DNA of 64,000 nucleotides from Paulinella micropora (GCA_019918135.1 WBZZ01003091.1:131501-195500); one strand, 5' to 3'; counted from the stretch's first letter, positions 10,448 to 21,364 are shown. The notes: generated by a model not told the origin, from the letters alone. Numbers and translations: made by a program.

Positions 10448-11489
10448 TTAAGATCTTTCCTCCTCCTCCTCCTCCTTCTTCTTCTTCCTCTCCTCCTCCT
10501 CCTTCTTCTTCTTCTCCTCCTCCTTCTTCTTCTTCTCCTCCTCCTCCTTCTTCTTCTTCTCCTCCTCCTCCTTCTTCTTCTTCTCCTCCTCCTCCTTCTT
10601 CTTCTTCTTCTTCTCCTCCTCCTTCTCCTCCTCCTCCTCCTTCTTCTTCTTCTCCTCCTCCTTCTTCTCCTTCTCCTCCTCCTCCTTCTTCTTCTTCTTC
10701 TTCTCCTCCTCCTCCTCCTCCTTCTCCCTCTTCTTCTTCTTCTTCTTCTCCTCCTTCTTCTTCTTCTGCTCCTCCTCCTTCTTCTTCTTCTTCTTTTCCT
10801 CCTCCTTCTTCTTCTTCTTCTCCTCCTCCTCCTCCTTCTTCTTCTTCTCCTCCTCCTTCTTCTCCTTTTCATCCTTCTTCTTCTTCTTCTCCTCCTTCTT
10901 CTTCTTCTCCTCCTCCTTCTTCTTCTCCTTCTCCTTCTCCTTCCCTTTGTCCTTCTTTTTTTGCTTCTCCTTCTTCTCCTTCTCCTTCTCCTTCTCCTGT
11001 CTCTTCTGCCTTTTTGCGGGAGGAGCTTCTCCCAATCCGTCGTCCCAGGGCACAGGCTTATTCTTGAGCAGGATCCCTACGATGCATGCATTATAAATAC
11101 ATACATACATACATAATACCTTGTGCATTCCAGGTGTAGCTGAAGCCGCGGACCAACTCCTCCAAATCGCCTTTGCCCTGCATGTTGCACATTAAATAAA
11201 TAAGTAAGTAAGTAAGTGAGCAAGCATATACCAGATCATGCTTGCAAAAGACGGCGTGGGGAATCTCCACACAATCAAAGGGCAGCACGTCTGCAGACCC
11301 GTTGATTTTAAGGAACAATTCCCCACGCGAATTTTTGAGAATGGCTTGCAGAGTCTTGGCAATGTGCTTCGTAGACATGCCAGAGTCAGAAAGTGATCCT
11401 ACACGTTGACAAACGAGCAAAATGAGTTGAATTCCAAAGACATAACTACCAGTCAGCGCCTTCAACCTTAAAATTTTTCTCGGGCCGGT
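10448..11489 (-). CDS. Spliced transposon passenger gene with a giant Lys/Glu-rich tail
   Basis: Four minus-strand exons are supported by GT-AG borders and matching phases: 11,489-11,450, 11,398-11,232, 11,177-11,120 and 11,076-10,448, with introns of 51, 54 and 43 bp. The N-terminal exons read as ordinary protein (MSTKHIAKTLQAILKNSRGE, DLEELVRGFSYTWNAQ, NKPVPWDDGLGEAPPAKRQK). The last exon becomes ~190 residues of Lys/Glu repeats ending in ERS-stop. The ordered part and the PPAKRQKRQ basic patch suggest a nuclear protein. No family is recognised. The first exon and start codon are not found; they may lie beyond 11,489. Introns this short match those of the transposase gene. Confidence 0.5.
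10455..11000. repeat. Long polypyrimidine/polypurine tract (CTC/CTT)n
   Basis: Over 500 bp of almost pure pyrimidine on the plus strand, made of alternating CCT and CTT triplets with few interruptions. It encodes the Lys/Glu tail on the minus strand. Such tracts can form triplex (H-DNA) and are prone to length change. Confidence 0.9.
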
Positions 11490-11530
11490 CTGAAATTTGA
11501 ACGTGTGGAAAAAGGGTCGTGTTATTATCA

Positions 11531-11676
11531 AACTTTTGTGCAGAGATTTTATTAAGAGCATGACATTTCGAGAAGATGTAACAGCATTCCCGCTCTTTCC
11601 CCAGCTCAGAATGAGCGGGAATGCTATTCTTTTCTTCTGTACACAACAATCTATGGAAAAAACTCTGCACAAAAGT
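11531..11676. repeat. Nested inverted repeats (fold-back structure)
   Basis: Two nested perfect palindromes: outer arms AAACTTTTGTGCAGAG (11,531-11,546) and its complement (11,661-11,676), inner arms AGCATTCCCGCTC (11,583-11,595) and its complement (11,613-11,625). This could be a small fold-back element or a structured RNA. It lies just upstream of the first visible exon of the Lys/Glu gene, so a regulatory role is also possible. Confidence 0.7.
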
Positions 11677-11716
11677 TTGTGAACTGACCGGCATGATTTT
11701 GCATTTCCTCTTCAAT

Positions 11717-11717
11717 A

Positions 11718-11814
<97 letters not shown>
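11717..11814. repeat. (ATT)n microsatellite
   Basis: About 32 uninterrupted ATT triplets on the plus strand, orientation opposite to the tracts at 7.6-10 kb. Confidence 0.95.
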
Positions 11815-11937
11815 GTTGCTTGGAGCTGCCTTGCGGGGGTGTCAGTAGAGCCTATCGTCAAATCTTCGTACTCCCCTCACGGGTGAGACGATGGAGGCAC
11901 ATGTGCAGAAATGCATTCGCCATTGACTGAGAAGCAC

Positions 11938-12013
<76 letters not shown>
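11815..12013 (+). mobile_element. SINE 3' end with (ATT)n tail, plus strand
   Basis: 11,815-11,937 matches the 3' half of the SINE at 7,962-8,229, inverted: both share CTTCGTACTCCCCTCACGGG and TGCAGAAATGCAT. It then enters an (ATT)n tail to 12,013. The tRNA-like head is absent, as in a 5'-truncated retrotransposition product. Confidence 0.78.
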
Positions 12014-12133
12014 GAGTCTTTGGAGCGGAGCCGCGTCACCGAACGGCCCCGTGCTACCAATGGAGGCACATGTCCGACAGGATCAAAGGCCAATTGACTG
12101 ATAAATCTATTATTATTATTATTATTGTTATTA

Positions 12134-12180
<47 letters not shown>
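12014..12180 (+). mobile_element. Short (ATT)n-tailed repeat, SINE-related end
   Basis: About 95 bp ending GGCCAATTGACTGATAAATC and followed by an (ATT)n tail with GTT interruptions. Its end shares TGGAGGCACATGT and the CAATTGACTGA core with the SINE family, but the front part is different. Confidence 0.6.
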
Positions 12181-12182
<2 letters not shown>

Positions 12183-12340
12183 GCATAGTTTAAAGAGGGG
12201 AGTATAGATACTAGCTTTAGTATAACTAGCTAGTGTGTGTGGCCTTCTATCAGTGAGCCTTTCTCTGTCCTTTTTTTTTTTTAGTGATTCCCTCTAACGG
12301 GAAGCGCTGCCATTTTTTTCATGTGTATTTCAAACTTTAG
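12180..12340 (+). mobile_element. Family C repeat, inverted copy 3
   Basis: Reverse-complement match to 8,269-8,416 and 9,722-9,872, including GAGGGGAGTATAGATACTAG and CGGGAAGCGCTGCCATTTTT. No ATT tail is present here. It lies directly upstream of the transposase gene. Confidence 0.7.
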
Positions 12341-12511
12341 GTATGCCATGCTGAGGGCTAGCAAGGCGCCGATATATGTGGCACACCGTGGTGGTGGCTA
12401 CGGAGTCTTTGCTGATAATACCTTCCTCCTTCTTTTCAGCTTGGGCTCCTCGAACCAGGAGGAAAGTCTTTGCGTGCTGCAGATCATGCTGCATTTTCTG
12501 ATCATTTCACT

Positions 12512-15313
12512 ATGAAAATTGGGAGTTCCCTGCAAACAGGGATGCATCCAATTAAATTCATTAACGAATCGAGCAGGAATGCAATGCATCTCATCAACTC
12601 TTCATCGCAAGGGTTCAACAAGCTCGACGATGACACTTGCCGACCGAACGTGAAGGTAAATTATGTTAGTTGTTACATACATCCATGCAATGTAAGTTTT
12701 TGTTACGTGTGTTGTATTTTTTCTATAAATATTGTTGTAAATAATGTCAGGTCAGCAAGGGTACTCCTATTGTGACTGTCACCACCGCAATATCGAAAGA
12801 TCAAGAGATTTTGCTCAGCTATGCGCCTAATCCAGACCTAGAGATAGCTACGCTGCCAAGCGATGCACATCCGGTCTGGTTGAAAGAGGCTGCCAAGGAA
12901 GGAGCTAAAATCCCAGTTTTCCTGTTCGAGACTGACATTGGTCATGTATGTTTCATCGTTCCTGAGAAAGAACATCCGCTTCCACTTAAGTCAATTTCCT
13001 TGCTTCATGAAGCAAAGGTTGAACTTTTAGCGTCGGTCAGCAGTATTAGTTCTGATGGAAAGCAACCGCTCTCCAGGTCATCATCTATTCCGCCGGAAAA
13101 AAAGAGGAAGCTTCTCGACAGCGTGTCCTCAATTTCAGATAGTCGCCGCACGCTTCTGCCCAGGGAAAGCTCGGACATTACAGTCATCACAGAAAAATCA
13201 AGCTTGAGTGATGCACAGGTAAAAAATAAATAAATGAAAATTATTACTGAGAAGATTCTTTTTTACAGGCAGGTGTTCCTGACGTTGATGCTAACCTCGA
13301 CAGCTGGAAACAGTCAGACAGTTCTACTGTCACTACAGGATATGATGTTAGTAGCTGCAGCAGCTCTAGACTATATCTTCCTACTGGCTCCATGGTAATT
13401 TTTTTTCTCTACCTGTCTATGTTCATGCTGGTTAATGTTCATAAGCGATCTTGTTTGCGTAGAACGTCGACGAAGAGTGTTCAGATACGGATTCAAACGG
13501 TGATGCTGCATCTATCAACCCTGGATTGCTTCCTCCTCTGGTCGGCGTGGACGATGCGGAATTATCCAACGAGCTTCGATTGAACTTCGACGAGCTTATG
13601 GAATCGAATGAGCTGTTGTATAACATCATGAGATTATCACCAATTCCTTACAGCAGACCACGTAAGAATCCAACGCGCCCCTACACGATGAAAAGTCGCA
13701 CGAAAGGTGCAGTGAAGCTTCAGAGACCGTCTGCGCTCCAAAAACTGTTGGGGATTACCTTCGCCGACTTGGACAGGGAAGTTAAGTCTGTCTGCTGCAA
13801 AAAGTGGAAGTGTTATTCATTTATCGACACGCGTGATGTGCTTTACACGAGAGCGAAGAATGCGTCATCGTCTCTCAGTGAGCTTTATTCTTGGGCAGCT
13901 TCGCAGCTTGAATCGTTTCAAACAAAAACTGGATCGTTTCAGTATATGTATTTAACGGAGGCTGTGTGCAAAGTAGCCTGGCAGCGTATCTACGGGATCG
14001 GTGATAAAGTTTTGTCAAGAGCACACAAACTTCTTGCAAATAACACGAAGGTTTTGACAAAAAGCTACTCAACCGTTCCTGAAACAGAAGATGTGGTAGC
14101 AGTATTACTCTGCGAGAAGTTCATGGAGAGTTACCCGGAGATATGCAGCGACGGAATATGGAGGATGCAAGAAATGGCTCAGGACGCAGGAGTCCAAAAC
14201 TATGTTCGCGAGAATTCGAAAGATATGTGCCTTCGGTTTGGTTGTTCGAAACGAGTTGATCCAAATAATCCTCCGACAGACAATACGATCAACAAAGTTT
14301 GGAGCATGGATTTTCCGCACGTCAAGTTTGTCAGAGGTATTATGCATATTTTCGTTATCATTACTTATTACAGGTTTGTTTTGCAGAAGGAGATTTCTCA
14401 AAATGCGAGATCTGCACAGAGCTTGCTGCTGATCATTCTAACGGTTTCAGGACTGAAGTAGAAGCTCAAGAATGGCGTCGCCGTAGCAGGCTTCATCACA
14501 AAATTCACAGGGCGTGCCGCGTTGCCAGCATGCAGCGCAAGAAGGCAGCACCAGCAGATTTTGCTGCCACAGTCATATCAGCCGATATGAAACCGCCAGT
14601 GAAGATCCCATCTTGCCGCCGCGCCGCGAAAGATTTCAAAGGAAAAATTGTGTTTCGCCTTTGCGTTGGAATCAATACCTGCTACACTACCGATACGCAT
14701 TTTATTCTGACGTACCTTGAAGGCGCGGTAGAACACGGCGCGAACAGCAACATTACTATGCTTGCCGCACTTTTACATTGGCAACTTTGGAACCCTCGCA
14801 CAATGCAAGCGTGGAAATTATATCTTGAGTGGGACGGAGCTGGTGATAACACCGCGTGGGCGATGCTGGGTTTCCTTGGGCTCAATGTCGTTGACAGAGG
14901 AATCCGTTTCCAAGTAGAGTCACATCGCAAGCCACCAGGGCACGGGCACGATGGAGATGATCAGGAATTTCGAGTTATGGATATCGGGTGGAAGAGCACC
15001 TTCCTGACAACTAACATCGCTCAAGCGTTATTAAAGCTCATTCTTGCATTCAAGAAGCAGCACAAGAAGAGGCATGTGCTGGTTGTTCTCGGATGTAACT
15101 ACGACTGGATGACTCATTTTAGCCCGTGTATGAACAAGAGTTTCAAAAACTACAACAAACCCTTGGCATATAGAATCACCAAGAAAGATCCTGACGCTTT
15201 GCCGACTGTAGAGATCGCTACTTGGGGAGACGCACAGGATTTTCATGGAGTGCGTGATGATCCCAGAGGAGAACCGATCAATTTGTTTATCGGACGCCCC
15301 GGTAATAATATTA

Positions 15314-15367
<54 letters not shown>

Positions 15368-16474
15368 GTTCTATCTATCTATCTCTCTCTCTCTCTCTCT
15401 ATTTATGACAGCGACCGACATGCCTCCCAAGCTTCCAGTCGGCTACTTCGTCAATCCGCGCCTGAAGAAGGATATTCGTGCTTTGGCTACTAAATACCTA
15501 GGGCCGGATGAGCGAGCACATGTGGAGGAAATGTTAGCAGGTGGAAATTTGACCAGAGTAGAGGTGGATGGAGATTACTTCGAAGGCGGCCTGCCCGGCC
15601 GTCCTGCTCATATGTCCTGTGTCGATGCAAAAGGCAAAGAATGGAGAGCAGAATTTCGATTGATCGACGAGCTACCTGTAAATTGGATGGAGTTGCCTCA
15701 AGAACGACAGGAGAAAATGAACGCACTTACGCGTTTGACCGATGAAGAGCTGCTGTCCTTACCACGCACTTATTTTGTTAATGAAGGACGTCCTCCAGCT
15801 CACCCGAGATGGCGTGGTGCAAGACAGCTTACTAGCGAAGAAAAGCAGGAGCAGGATTTAGCATTTGGAAATGCTTCTGAGCCTTGGCGGAAAATTCTCA
15901 CGTTGCTAAGATCGTCAGAGGAAAAAAAGCAATTTGCGTCCAAGCAGATGGTAGTTAGCGAATTGAAATCATGGATGAGAATGCATGGTGTTGCAACGCA
16001 AAACTCCGATCGGAAACAGTTCAAGAAGGCAGAGCTTATTGAACAAGCGTGGAACCATTTCGAACGATGCGACTGTGGGTTCCCTGAGGAAGAAGAGCTT
16101 GGTGCTGCTCAGCCTGCAGAACCAGTGGCAGATTCAGAGGATGACTTATCTGATACTTCATCTTCCAGTTCATCAACTGACTCATCGTCTGATCGATCTT
16201 CTGGTTCAGAGGAAGAAAAGCATGGTATTAGTTTTCTTCTTCTTCTTCTTCTTCTTCTTCTTCTTCTTCTTCTTCTTCTTCTTCTTCTTCTTCTTCTTCT
16301 TCTTGTTCTTCTCCTCCTTAACATGATGCTATCCATATTGTAGATGATTCAGATCGCTCCGACGCAAGTTGGAGAATGCGTAACTCAGGAATCCGTTTGC
16401 GCGGACGTCGCCGCGCACGTCGTGCTGCGGGTGGACGTGGACGTGGACGTGGACGTGGACGTGGTCGTATGTGA
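12512..16474 (+). CDS. DUF7869-like DDE-type transposase, seven exons
   Basis: Exons 12,512-12,655, 12,751-13,218, 13,269-13,394, 13,463-14,336, 14,387-15,301, 15,412-16,224 and 16,344-16,474 join in phase through six GT-AG introns of 50-119 bp, giving about 1,156 residues. The start at 12,512 is the first ATG of the first sure exon; frame continues upstream to an acceptor at 12,439, so an earlier exon is possible. The central domain resembles DUF7869, an RNase-H-like family of oomycete and protist transposons: KCEICTEL zinc-binding start (~residue 540), then candidate acidic residues in ADMKPPVKIP (~602), EWDGAGDN (~686) and PGHGHDGDDQEF (~722). The C-terminus has an acidic Ser-rich stretch and an Arg-Gly repeat ending GRGRGRM. 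Introns five and six hold (CT)n and (TTC)n tracts. The second copy keeps the same frames. Confidence 0.75.
15302..15411 (+). repeat. (CT)n microsatellite inside intron 5 of the transposase
   Basis: The 110-bp intron runs from GTAATAATATTATC to TTTATGACAG and is mostly CT repeat, serving as an overlong polypyrimidine tract. The same intron in the inverted copy differs in repeat number. Confidence 0.85.
16225..16343 (+). repeat. (TTC)n microsatellite inside intron 6 of the transposase
   Basis: A GTATTAG donor, about 25 TTC/CTT triplets, then CATATTGTAG acceptor. The triplet tract is the bulk of the 119-bp intron. Confidence 0.85.
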
Positions 16475-16685
16475 TTATTTTTTTGAATGAATTTTTCTGG
16501 GTCCGACTTTTTCATAATGGTTTTTGTCTAGGGCAACTGCAACTGTAACGCTTCTTCTAAAAACTGAAATTAGAAATTTGTTTAACTCTGATAATGCACC
16601 AGAATCTGATGTGAAGCGTCCTCCCTCCGACCCATTCCCCCCCCCCCCACCCCCCCCCCTCCCCCCTCTACGTACCAGCGTACGT

Positions 16686-17051
16686 CACAGCGGGCAAACA
16701 GAATTTTTTGAAGGTAAAACCATGTCTTAATATAGTAAAATGCTTAATATAAGCAAGAATAAACAGTAAAAGCAAATTCTGCATGTTCGGCATTGTTATC
16801 ATCATAGATTCATGGTAGCCGGGACTACGAAAAAGTAGAAAAATTACCGTGTCGGACCGGTTCCTGCCCACCTCTGAAGATGAAGTTAAAGTGTATTACA
16901 ATTAATAAAAACATATTTTAATATTATTTTTATATGTTCTGCAATCAGGGAATTCATTTCCTTTCATTTCCACACGTTTTCAAAAAAGTCCATATACTTC
17001 ATCGAAAATTTCGGAAAAAGGGATACCCCCAAGATTGTCGAATGTTTAGTT
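16686..17051 (-). repeat. Right terminal inverted repeat
   Basis: Reverse complement of 6,228-6,590. Directly inside it is a C-rich run at about 16,636-16,667, mirroring the G-run inside the left repeat. Confidence 0.88.
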
Positions 17052-17055
17052 CAAC
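17052..17055. repeat. Target-site duplication CAAC, right
   Basis: Copy of the CAAC at 6,224-6,227, directly outside the right inverted repeat. Confidence 0.75.
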
Positions 17056-17506
17056 CGTGTAGGCCACTATCCGGGATACTATTGTAGACGTTTCTATTAT
17101 TGTTGAAACCATTGTAGACGCCTTCGTAGTCGTATCCGCCGCATTTTACATAGCCCTCCTCAAAGCTGCCCGCGGGGTTTCCGCAGGCGTCCGAGGCTTG
17201 GATTACAAAGTCGTCTATTAATAGCGCGCTTTTCCAGTTCGAGCTGCTTGATTTGGGTTGCGACGGCACGATTTCCTTTATTTCGAAATAGAAATGCTCC
17301 AGCGCGGAATACGCGTTAGTGTACCGGAACTTCTGTTGGTCGGGATCAAAGCGCAGGGCCCGGACTTCGTACACTTCGCCTTCGGGATTGGCCAGGTTAT
17401 CAGAAAACCCGTAACGGCTGGTCCAAGCGTTAGGAGGCACGCAGGCAAAAGCCACCTGGTTGAACAGGGACATGCAATTCTTTAGAATTTTTGCTGTCGG
17501 CGACAA
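17056..17506 (-). pseudogene. Mucin-like membrane protein, N-terminal part (transposon-interrupted)
   Basis: The proximal part of the minus-strand surface-protein gene split by the transposon. About 150 residues in a globular style: SLFNQVAFACVPPNAWTSRY, FYFEIKEIVPSQPKSSSSNW, a SALLIDDFVIQASDACGNP segment and a Tyr/Gly/Asn-rich end. An ATG lies at 17,473, but the frame is open further upstream to a polypyrimidine-AG that looks like a splice acceptor, so the true start is unsure. No clear signal peptide is visible in what remains. The family is not recognised. It is interrupted but otherwise reads well. Confidence 0.6.
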
Positions 17507-17810
17507 TTCTAAGAGAAGGGGGGGGAAGGGGTAGCCTGCGCCTGCAAAAAAAAAGTTTAAAAAAATGATCTAGGCTGTTTCTCGATCACACCCCCCCCCC
17601 CCCGACCTTCGTACAGCCAAGACTTGTAGCATCAAGGCGCAATTTCTTTTTTTGGCCACCAGAAGAACCGGCCCCCGCCCCCCCCCTCTCACCCCATCCG
17701 GAATTTTCTCCCACAAAAAAGCAAAAAGCTATCTTTTTTAAGTTTTTGTTTTCTTTTTTTGCAAACTTGCGGTCGGACCTCACTTTGTCGTCTACAAAAG
17801 AAAAAAAGAA
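17507..17810. other. Spacer with C-run and T-rich stretches
   Basis: A G-rich run at 17,518, a C-run at about 17,590-17,602, C-rich sequence at 17,670-17,690 and long T-runs. No gene is supported. The A-rich end (GAAAAAAAGAA) precedes the plus-strand gene at 17,811, as for many genes here. Confidence 0.6.
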
Positions 17811-18589
17811 ATGATAGCAGCCAGACCAAACACCGGCGGCGACGGCGCTCTTGCGCCAAGGTTGTCAGCCGCGGGCCAAAAGCGCGCCCTGCTGACGGAG
17901 GGTCGTGAGCCGAACAAACAGCTGGCCGGTACAAAGGCCAAGAAGCGCGCGAGGCTGGACCGCCTGGCGCTGCCAATCATACAAAAAGAAATCAATTCGA
18001 TGCGCACACTGGCCGTACTGGCGGTGCCCATAGACAAGGCGTTGTGCGCGGCCGTGCTGACCGTGGTCGTGGAGTTTGTGCTGGCGCACAGAAGCCAACA
18101 GCTGCCGACGCGCGCGCTGCCTACTACCGGGACGCAGCCAGGCTGTCGCGAGTGTCCCGCGCGTTCCGGAACGCAGCGGCCTCACGGACCTCGCCCGCCA
18201 CCACGTTGGACTGGATGAACAGCCTCGTGTTTTACGGTTTGCTGGGTGGTACAGTGTGGGCCAGCTGGGAGACAGTGAAACGCGATGTTTTGTCGCTTGT
18301 GATGGAAGTGCCGTCTCGCAGGGTTCACAAGGGGCCCCGTTACGTCATCCGGGACCTTAAGCTGCGGAAGCTGTTTGACGACAGTATGCGGCTGGCACCT
18401 AACATGGAGACGCAATACTTTCCCGGCGGGTCTGTGACGTCGTGGTGCCCAAGGCTTTCCCCACCGTCATCGAGCCCAGGTGGCCCTGCTAAAGCGGCGG
18501 CGGCTGCAGCGGCGGCAGAGGCGGCGGCAGCCGCGCTTGCCGTCCTGCTAGTAATTTCAGTTAGAAATCCTTTTTTTTGTTTTAATTAA
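17811..18589 (+). pseudogene. Possible F-box-like protein, broken
   Basis: The frame opens at ATG 17,811 and has a basic, nuclear-signal-like patch (TKAKKRARLDR) near residue 45. A following segment (VPIDKALCAAVL ... AARLSRVSRAFRNAA) has the spacing and the RVSRAFR ending of an F-box, which would bind Skp1 in a ubiquitin ligase. The rest is unrecognised and ends in a Pro/Ser then poly-Ala stretch. The gene looks broken, with about one break. F-box genes are multiplied in several giant viruses, which fits the neighbourhood; the domain call is weak. Confidence 0.4.
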
Positions 18590-18667
18590 AAAAGAAAAAT
18601 TGTTTGGCACGTGCGACCTTTTTCAGGTGCGATCTTGTTCAACCGCTCTCAAGTGGTGGTACTAGCA

Positions 18668-19459
18668 CTAGCGCTTTTTCGGGGGGCACTTACAAGGACC
18701 GGCCGGCCCGGGAGCCGACGGCTTCCGCCATTGGGGCCAGCTAAGGAAGGTATCGAAGGGCGTCACCTGTAGGTACCGCAGCTGCCTGACTACAGCACCC
18801 GCTAGACGAGTCGCGGTGCGGTCGAACGAGACACAAAAAGTTTTCTTGTGTGACCAGTCAGCGCCTGGCAGTTCATCGACATTTCTGGTTGAGCCCTCCC
18901 AATGAAATGCTGGCTCGGCCTTTGGATTTTTCGCTCTGCAACAAACGCAGTAGCCTCGGATGTTAACGTGCTTGAGAACCCCATCCGCACCTTTGTCCTC
19001 GACCGACTTGTGTGTGTTGATCCATTCGTCGGGAAACCCGAGAGGTGTCCAGCACTCGCGGCAAAAGGCCACCTGGCTGAGCGCCGGGGTTTTCTCGGCC
19101 CGGAAAGTATTGTAGGAACTCTTGTGCTCTGTTTCGTACAAGACGTTCTGCGCAGTCACTGCGTACTTTGTACAGTCCAGCACGTAGTAGCACGCCAGGG
19201 ACTGTAGTAAGGCGTGTGGGCAGCCCGTTCTGAAATACGACAAGATCACGCTGAAGGCGTCCGGGTCCAAGTCCAAAAAAAGCACCTCGCGTGGCTCCCG
19301 TCGCACGACCGGCGCCAAGACCTCTCGGAAGAAGCCACTGCGGGCCTGCAGGGTTTCGGCCCGGGTCTTGAAGAGAGTACCCCCGACGTCAAGCGTGATG
19401 TTGCCGGGCTCGGGCCCCGCGACGGGCTGCACGGGATCATCCTGGCCTTCGTCGTCCAT
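18668..19459 (-). CDS. BTB/POZ (KCTD-type T1) domain protein
   Basis: An intact 263-residue protein starting at ATG 19,459. Residues ~20-110 form a potassium-channel-tetramerisation type BTB: LDVGGTLFKT, TLQARSGFFREVL, FLDLDPDAFSVILSYFRTG match the family's order. Such domains make oligomers and often link Cullin-3 ubiquitin ligases to targets. The C-terminal half has Cys pairs (FCRECW, YCVCCRAKN) that may bind zinc, then a basic proline-rich end (CKCPPKKR). Viral BTB proteins commonly redirect host ubiquitin ligases; that role is inferred here. It converges with the gene at 17,811 and is one of the best-preserved genes in the block. Confidence 0.8.
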   Translation of the reverse strand: MDDEGQDDPVQPVAGPEPGNITLDVGGTLFKTRAETLQARSGFFREVLAPVVRREPREVLFLDLDPDAFSVILSYFRTGCPHALLQSLACYYVLDCTKYAVTAQNVLYETEHKSSYNTFRAEKTPALSQVAFCRECWTPLGFPDEWINTHKSVEDKGADGVLKHVNIRGYCVCCRAKNPKAEPAFHWEGSTRNVDELPGADWSHKKTFCVSFDRTATRLAGAVVRQLRYLQVTPFDTFLSWPQWRKPSAPGPAGPCKCPPKKR

Positions 19460-19869
19460 GCCCGCTCGCTTTAATATCCAAAAAGTTCAGCCTTTGGGAA
19501 AATTTACCAACTTCAGTCGATACCTCCTTCTCTTCTCTCTTTCTTTTTTTTCCGTCCGGACTAAGGGGCGGGGGGGGGGGGGGGGACAGGTGTCCCCCAC
19601 CTACATTTTTTCCCTTACCAAGAGCGTGCGCGGTCTTAATCTTGGACACACCTGTCTTTTTTTTTAATGTATAAGAAAGGGAACCGACCATGATTTCCTC
19701 TTTTTTTTTAGCAGGGTCAGACAATTTTTTTTTTTGGTTTTTTAATTTTTTTAAAAGCCAACTTCCGGTGTCTCCAACTTTCTCTTTCCGAAAACAAAAC
19801 ATCTGTGTGCGCTATCTTGCGGCAGCGGTGTTCTTTTTTTTGCATGACGGCCCCCACCCCTCTTCAGTA
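19460..19869. other. Spacer with G-run and T-runs
   Basis: It holds a G-run at about 19,564-19,585 and several T-runs (19,660, 19,700, 19,725 and 19,840). No gene is supported. Confidence 0.6.
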
Positions 19870-20952
19870 TTAAATATCGAAAGAATTTTCTGTCGATGCT
19901 TGTTTGACTGTCTTGGAATTTGCGTCAGCTTGCGCGGTTAAATTTTTCTGTTTGTTTGCAAGCACTCGTTTTTTGCGGGCCTGTAACCCTTGGAAAGCTT
20001 TGCGCTGTTCTTGACCATCTGCTGAATTTGGGTCTAGCCTTGGCTTGAATTGGTATGTTGTCGCTCCTTCAGGGGCACCCAGGCGAGGCGGCGCGAAGTG
20101 TGTGCCGACTCTTTCCAGGCCCAGCAACACCAAAGCCCCGCCGCAGGTTAGGACCGTCCTGAGTTGAAATCTCGGATTGGCTGATGTTTCCAGCTTCATC
20201 TTGAGCCAGACGGGCTCCGTACTGCGCGAAATCTTTTCCACGGATACGCCTTGCGAATCCAAGAGGCTGTTGTATACCAACGGATAAACCCAGGCTTCAG
20301 TACAATATACGGTCGCTTCTTGTAGGTTAGTGCGGAGCTCTCTCTTTCTTCCAGCGAGAGGTCGGACGTACCCAGCCACACACCTGAGCACTGCGTAAAT
20401 GTTGCGCTGACGCTCAACTACGGCATACACGGTCGTGGTCCAGTTACCCGCATTATTTTGTTCAAAGGCGAGAGGGGGTGATATTGACGAGAAGGCCAGC
20501 AACCTGGCGAACGGGCTTTCTGCAACAGCCAGGTCGCGGACCAAGACGTGGTTCTTGACCTGCTCCTGCCCTGGTACTGCTAGCCACGCCACAGACGGAT
20601 CGTTTTGGAAGCTTCGTAGGCGGGGTAGCTCGGCAGCCACTTGGTGGACCCAGTCATCAATACACAGTGTGTTTATCCCTGCCTGAATCTTCCAGCTTTT
20701 TTGTAATGCTGGATCGGAATAGAGGCAGTCGTTCTTTTGGAAAACCAGCTTCGGGCTATTTGGGTTTCTAGCTTCTTGGTTGAGCAATATTCGCAGAGCC
20801 TTGAGTTCTTCAGCGCCAAGGCCATGTAGGTTGATATACACATATGGCTCCGAACCTGGAGTAAAGCTTTCGAGCTTTGCCGTAAACTTGGTTTTCGCGT
20901 TGGCACGCTGGCCTTTCGGGGGTGGCCTCCCCGGAGGAGGCGGTGGAGGTCA
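19870..20952 (-). pseudogene. Unknown protein, probably broken near its start
   Basis: At least 323 residues on the minus strand, from about 20,841 or a little upstream, ending DANSKTVKQASTENSFDI. It reads as a globular protein (LHGLGAEELKALRILLNQEA, GINTLCIDDWVHQVAAELPR, RNIYAVLRCVAGYVRPLAG) with a Lys-rich C-terminal tail (ARKKRVLANKQKN). A Pro/Gly-rich leader lies upstream. No family is recognised. Codon and GC use match the neighbouring viral-like genes. I think there is about one break near the N-terminus, so the start is not fixed. Confidence 0.45.
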
Positions 20953-21364
20953 GTCATTCGTAGGCATGTTGATTTTAATAACTTAGGCTCAAAAAGCCAA
21001 AGTGTTACGACAGTTTCCGAAAGGAGAGGGAGGGGAAAGGGGCAGGAAGGGAGGGAGGAGCTTTTTGCTCTTTTATTTCTTTCCTTTCAGGAGTGCATCG
21101 GGCCCAGGGGGGGGGGGGGGGGCTGGGGCCGTTTGTGTTTAATTTTTTTGTGGTTTGTGTTTGGTAAAAAAGGGGGGAGGGTGTGGAACTGCGAGCTAAA
21201 CAAGACCAAAAAATTCCGTTCAAGAGGGAGGGGGGGGGGGGGGCTGCGCAAAGAAATGAGAGGGAGGAGAGGCTGGGGAGAGGGAGAGAGAGAGAAGGGC
21301 CCCACAGTCGCCCACCGTGGGCGAGAACCTCCCGCGCACCTGCCGCAGTCTGGTTTAAAATTTG
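20953..21364. other. Spacer with G-runs
   Basis: Between convergent genes. G-runs lie at 21,106-21,122 and 21,227-21,243 within a purine-rich plus strand. No gene is seen. Confidence 0.6.

Noticed and set aside
10340-11116. A 258-residue poly-Leu frame on the plus strand
   Set aside because: It is the shadow of the polypyrimidine tract; the minus strand has in-phase introns and ordinary protein sequence.
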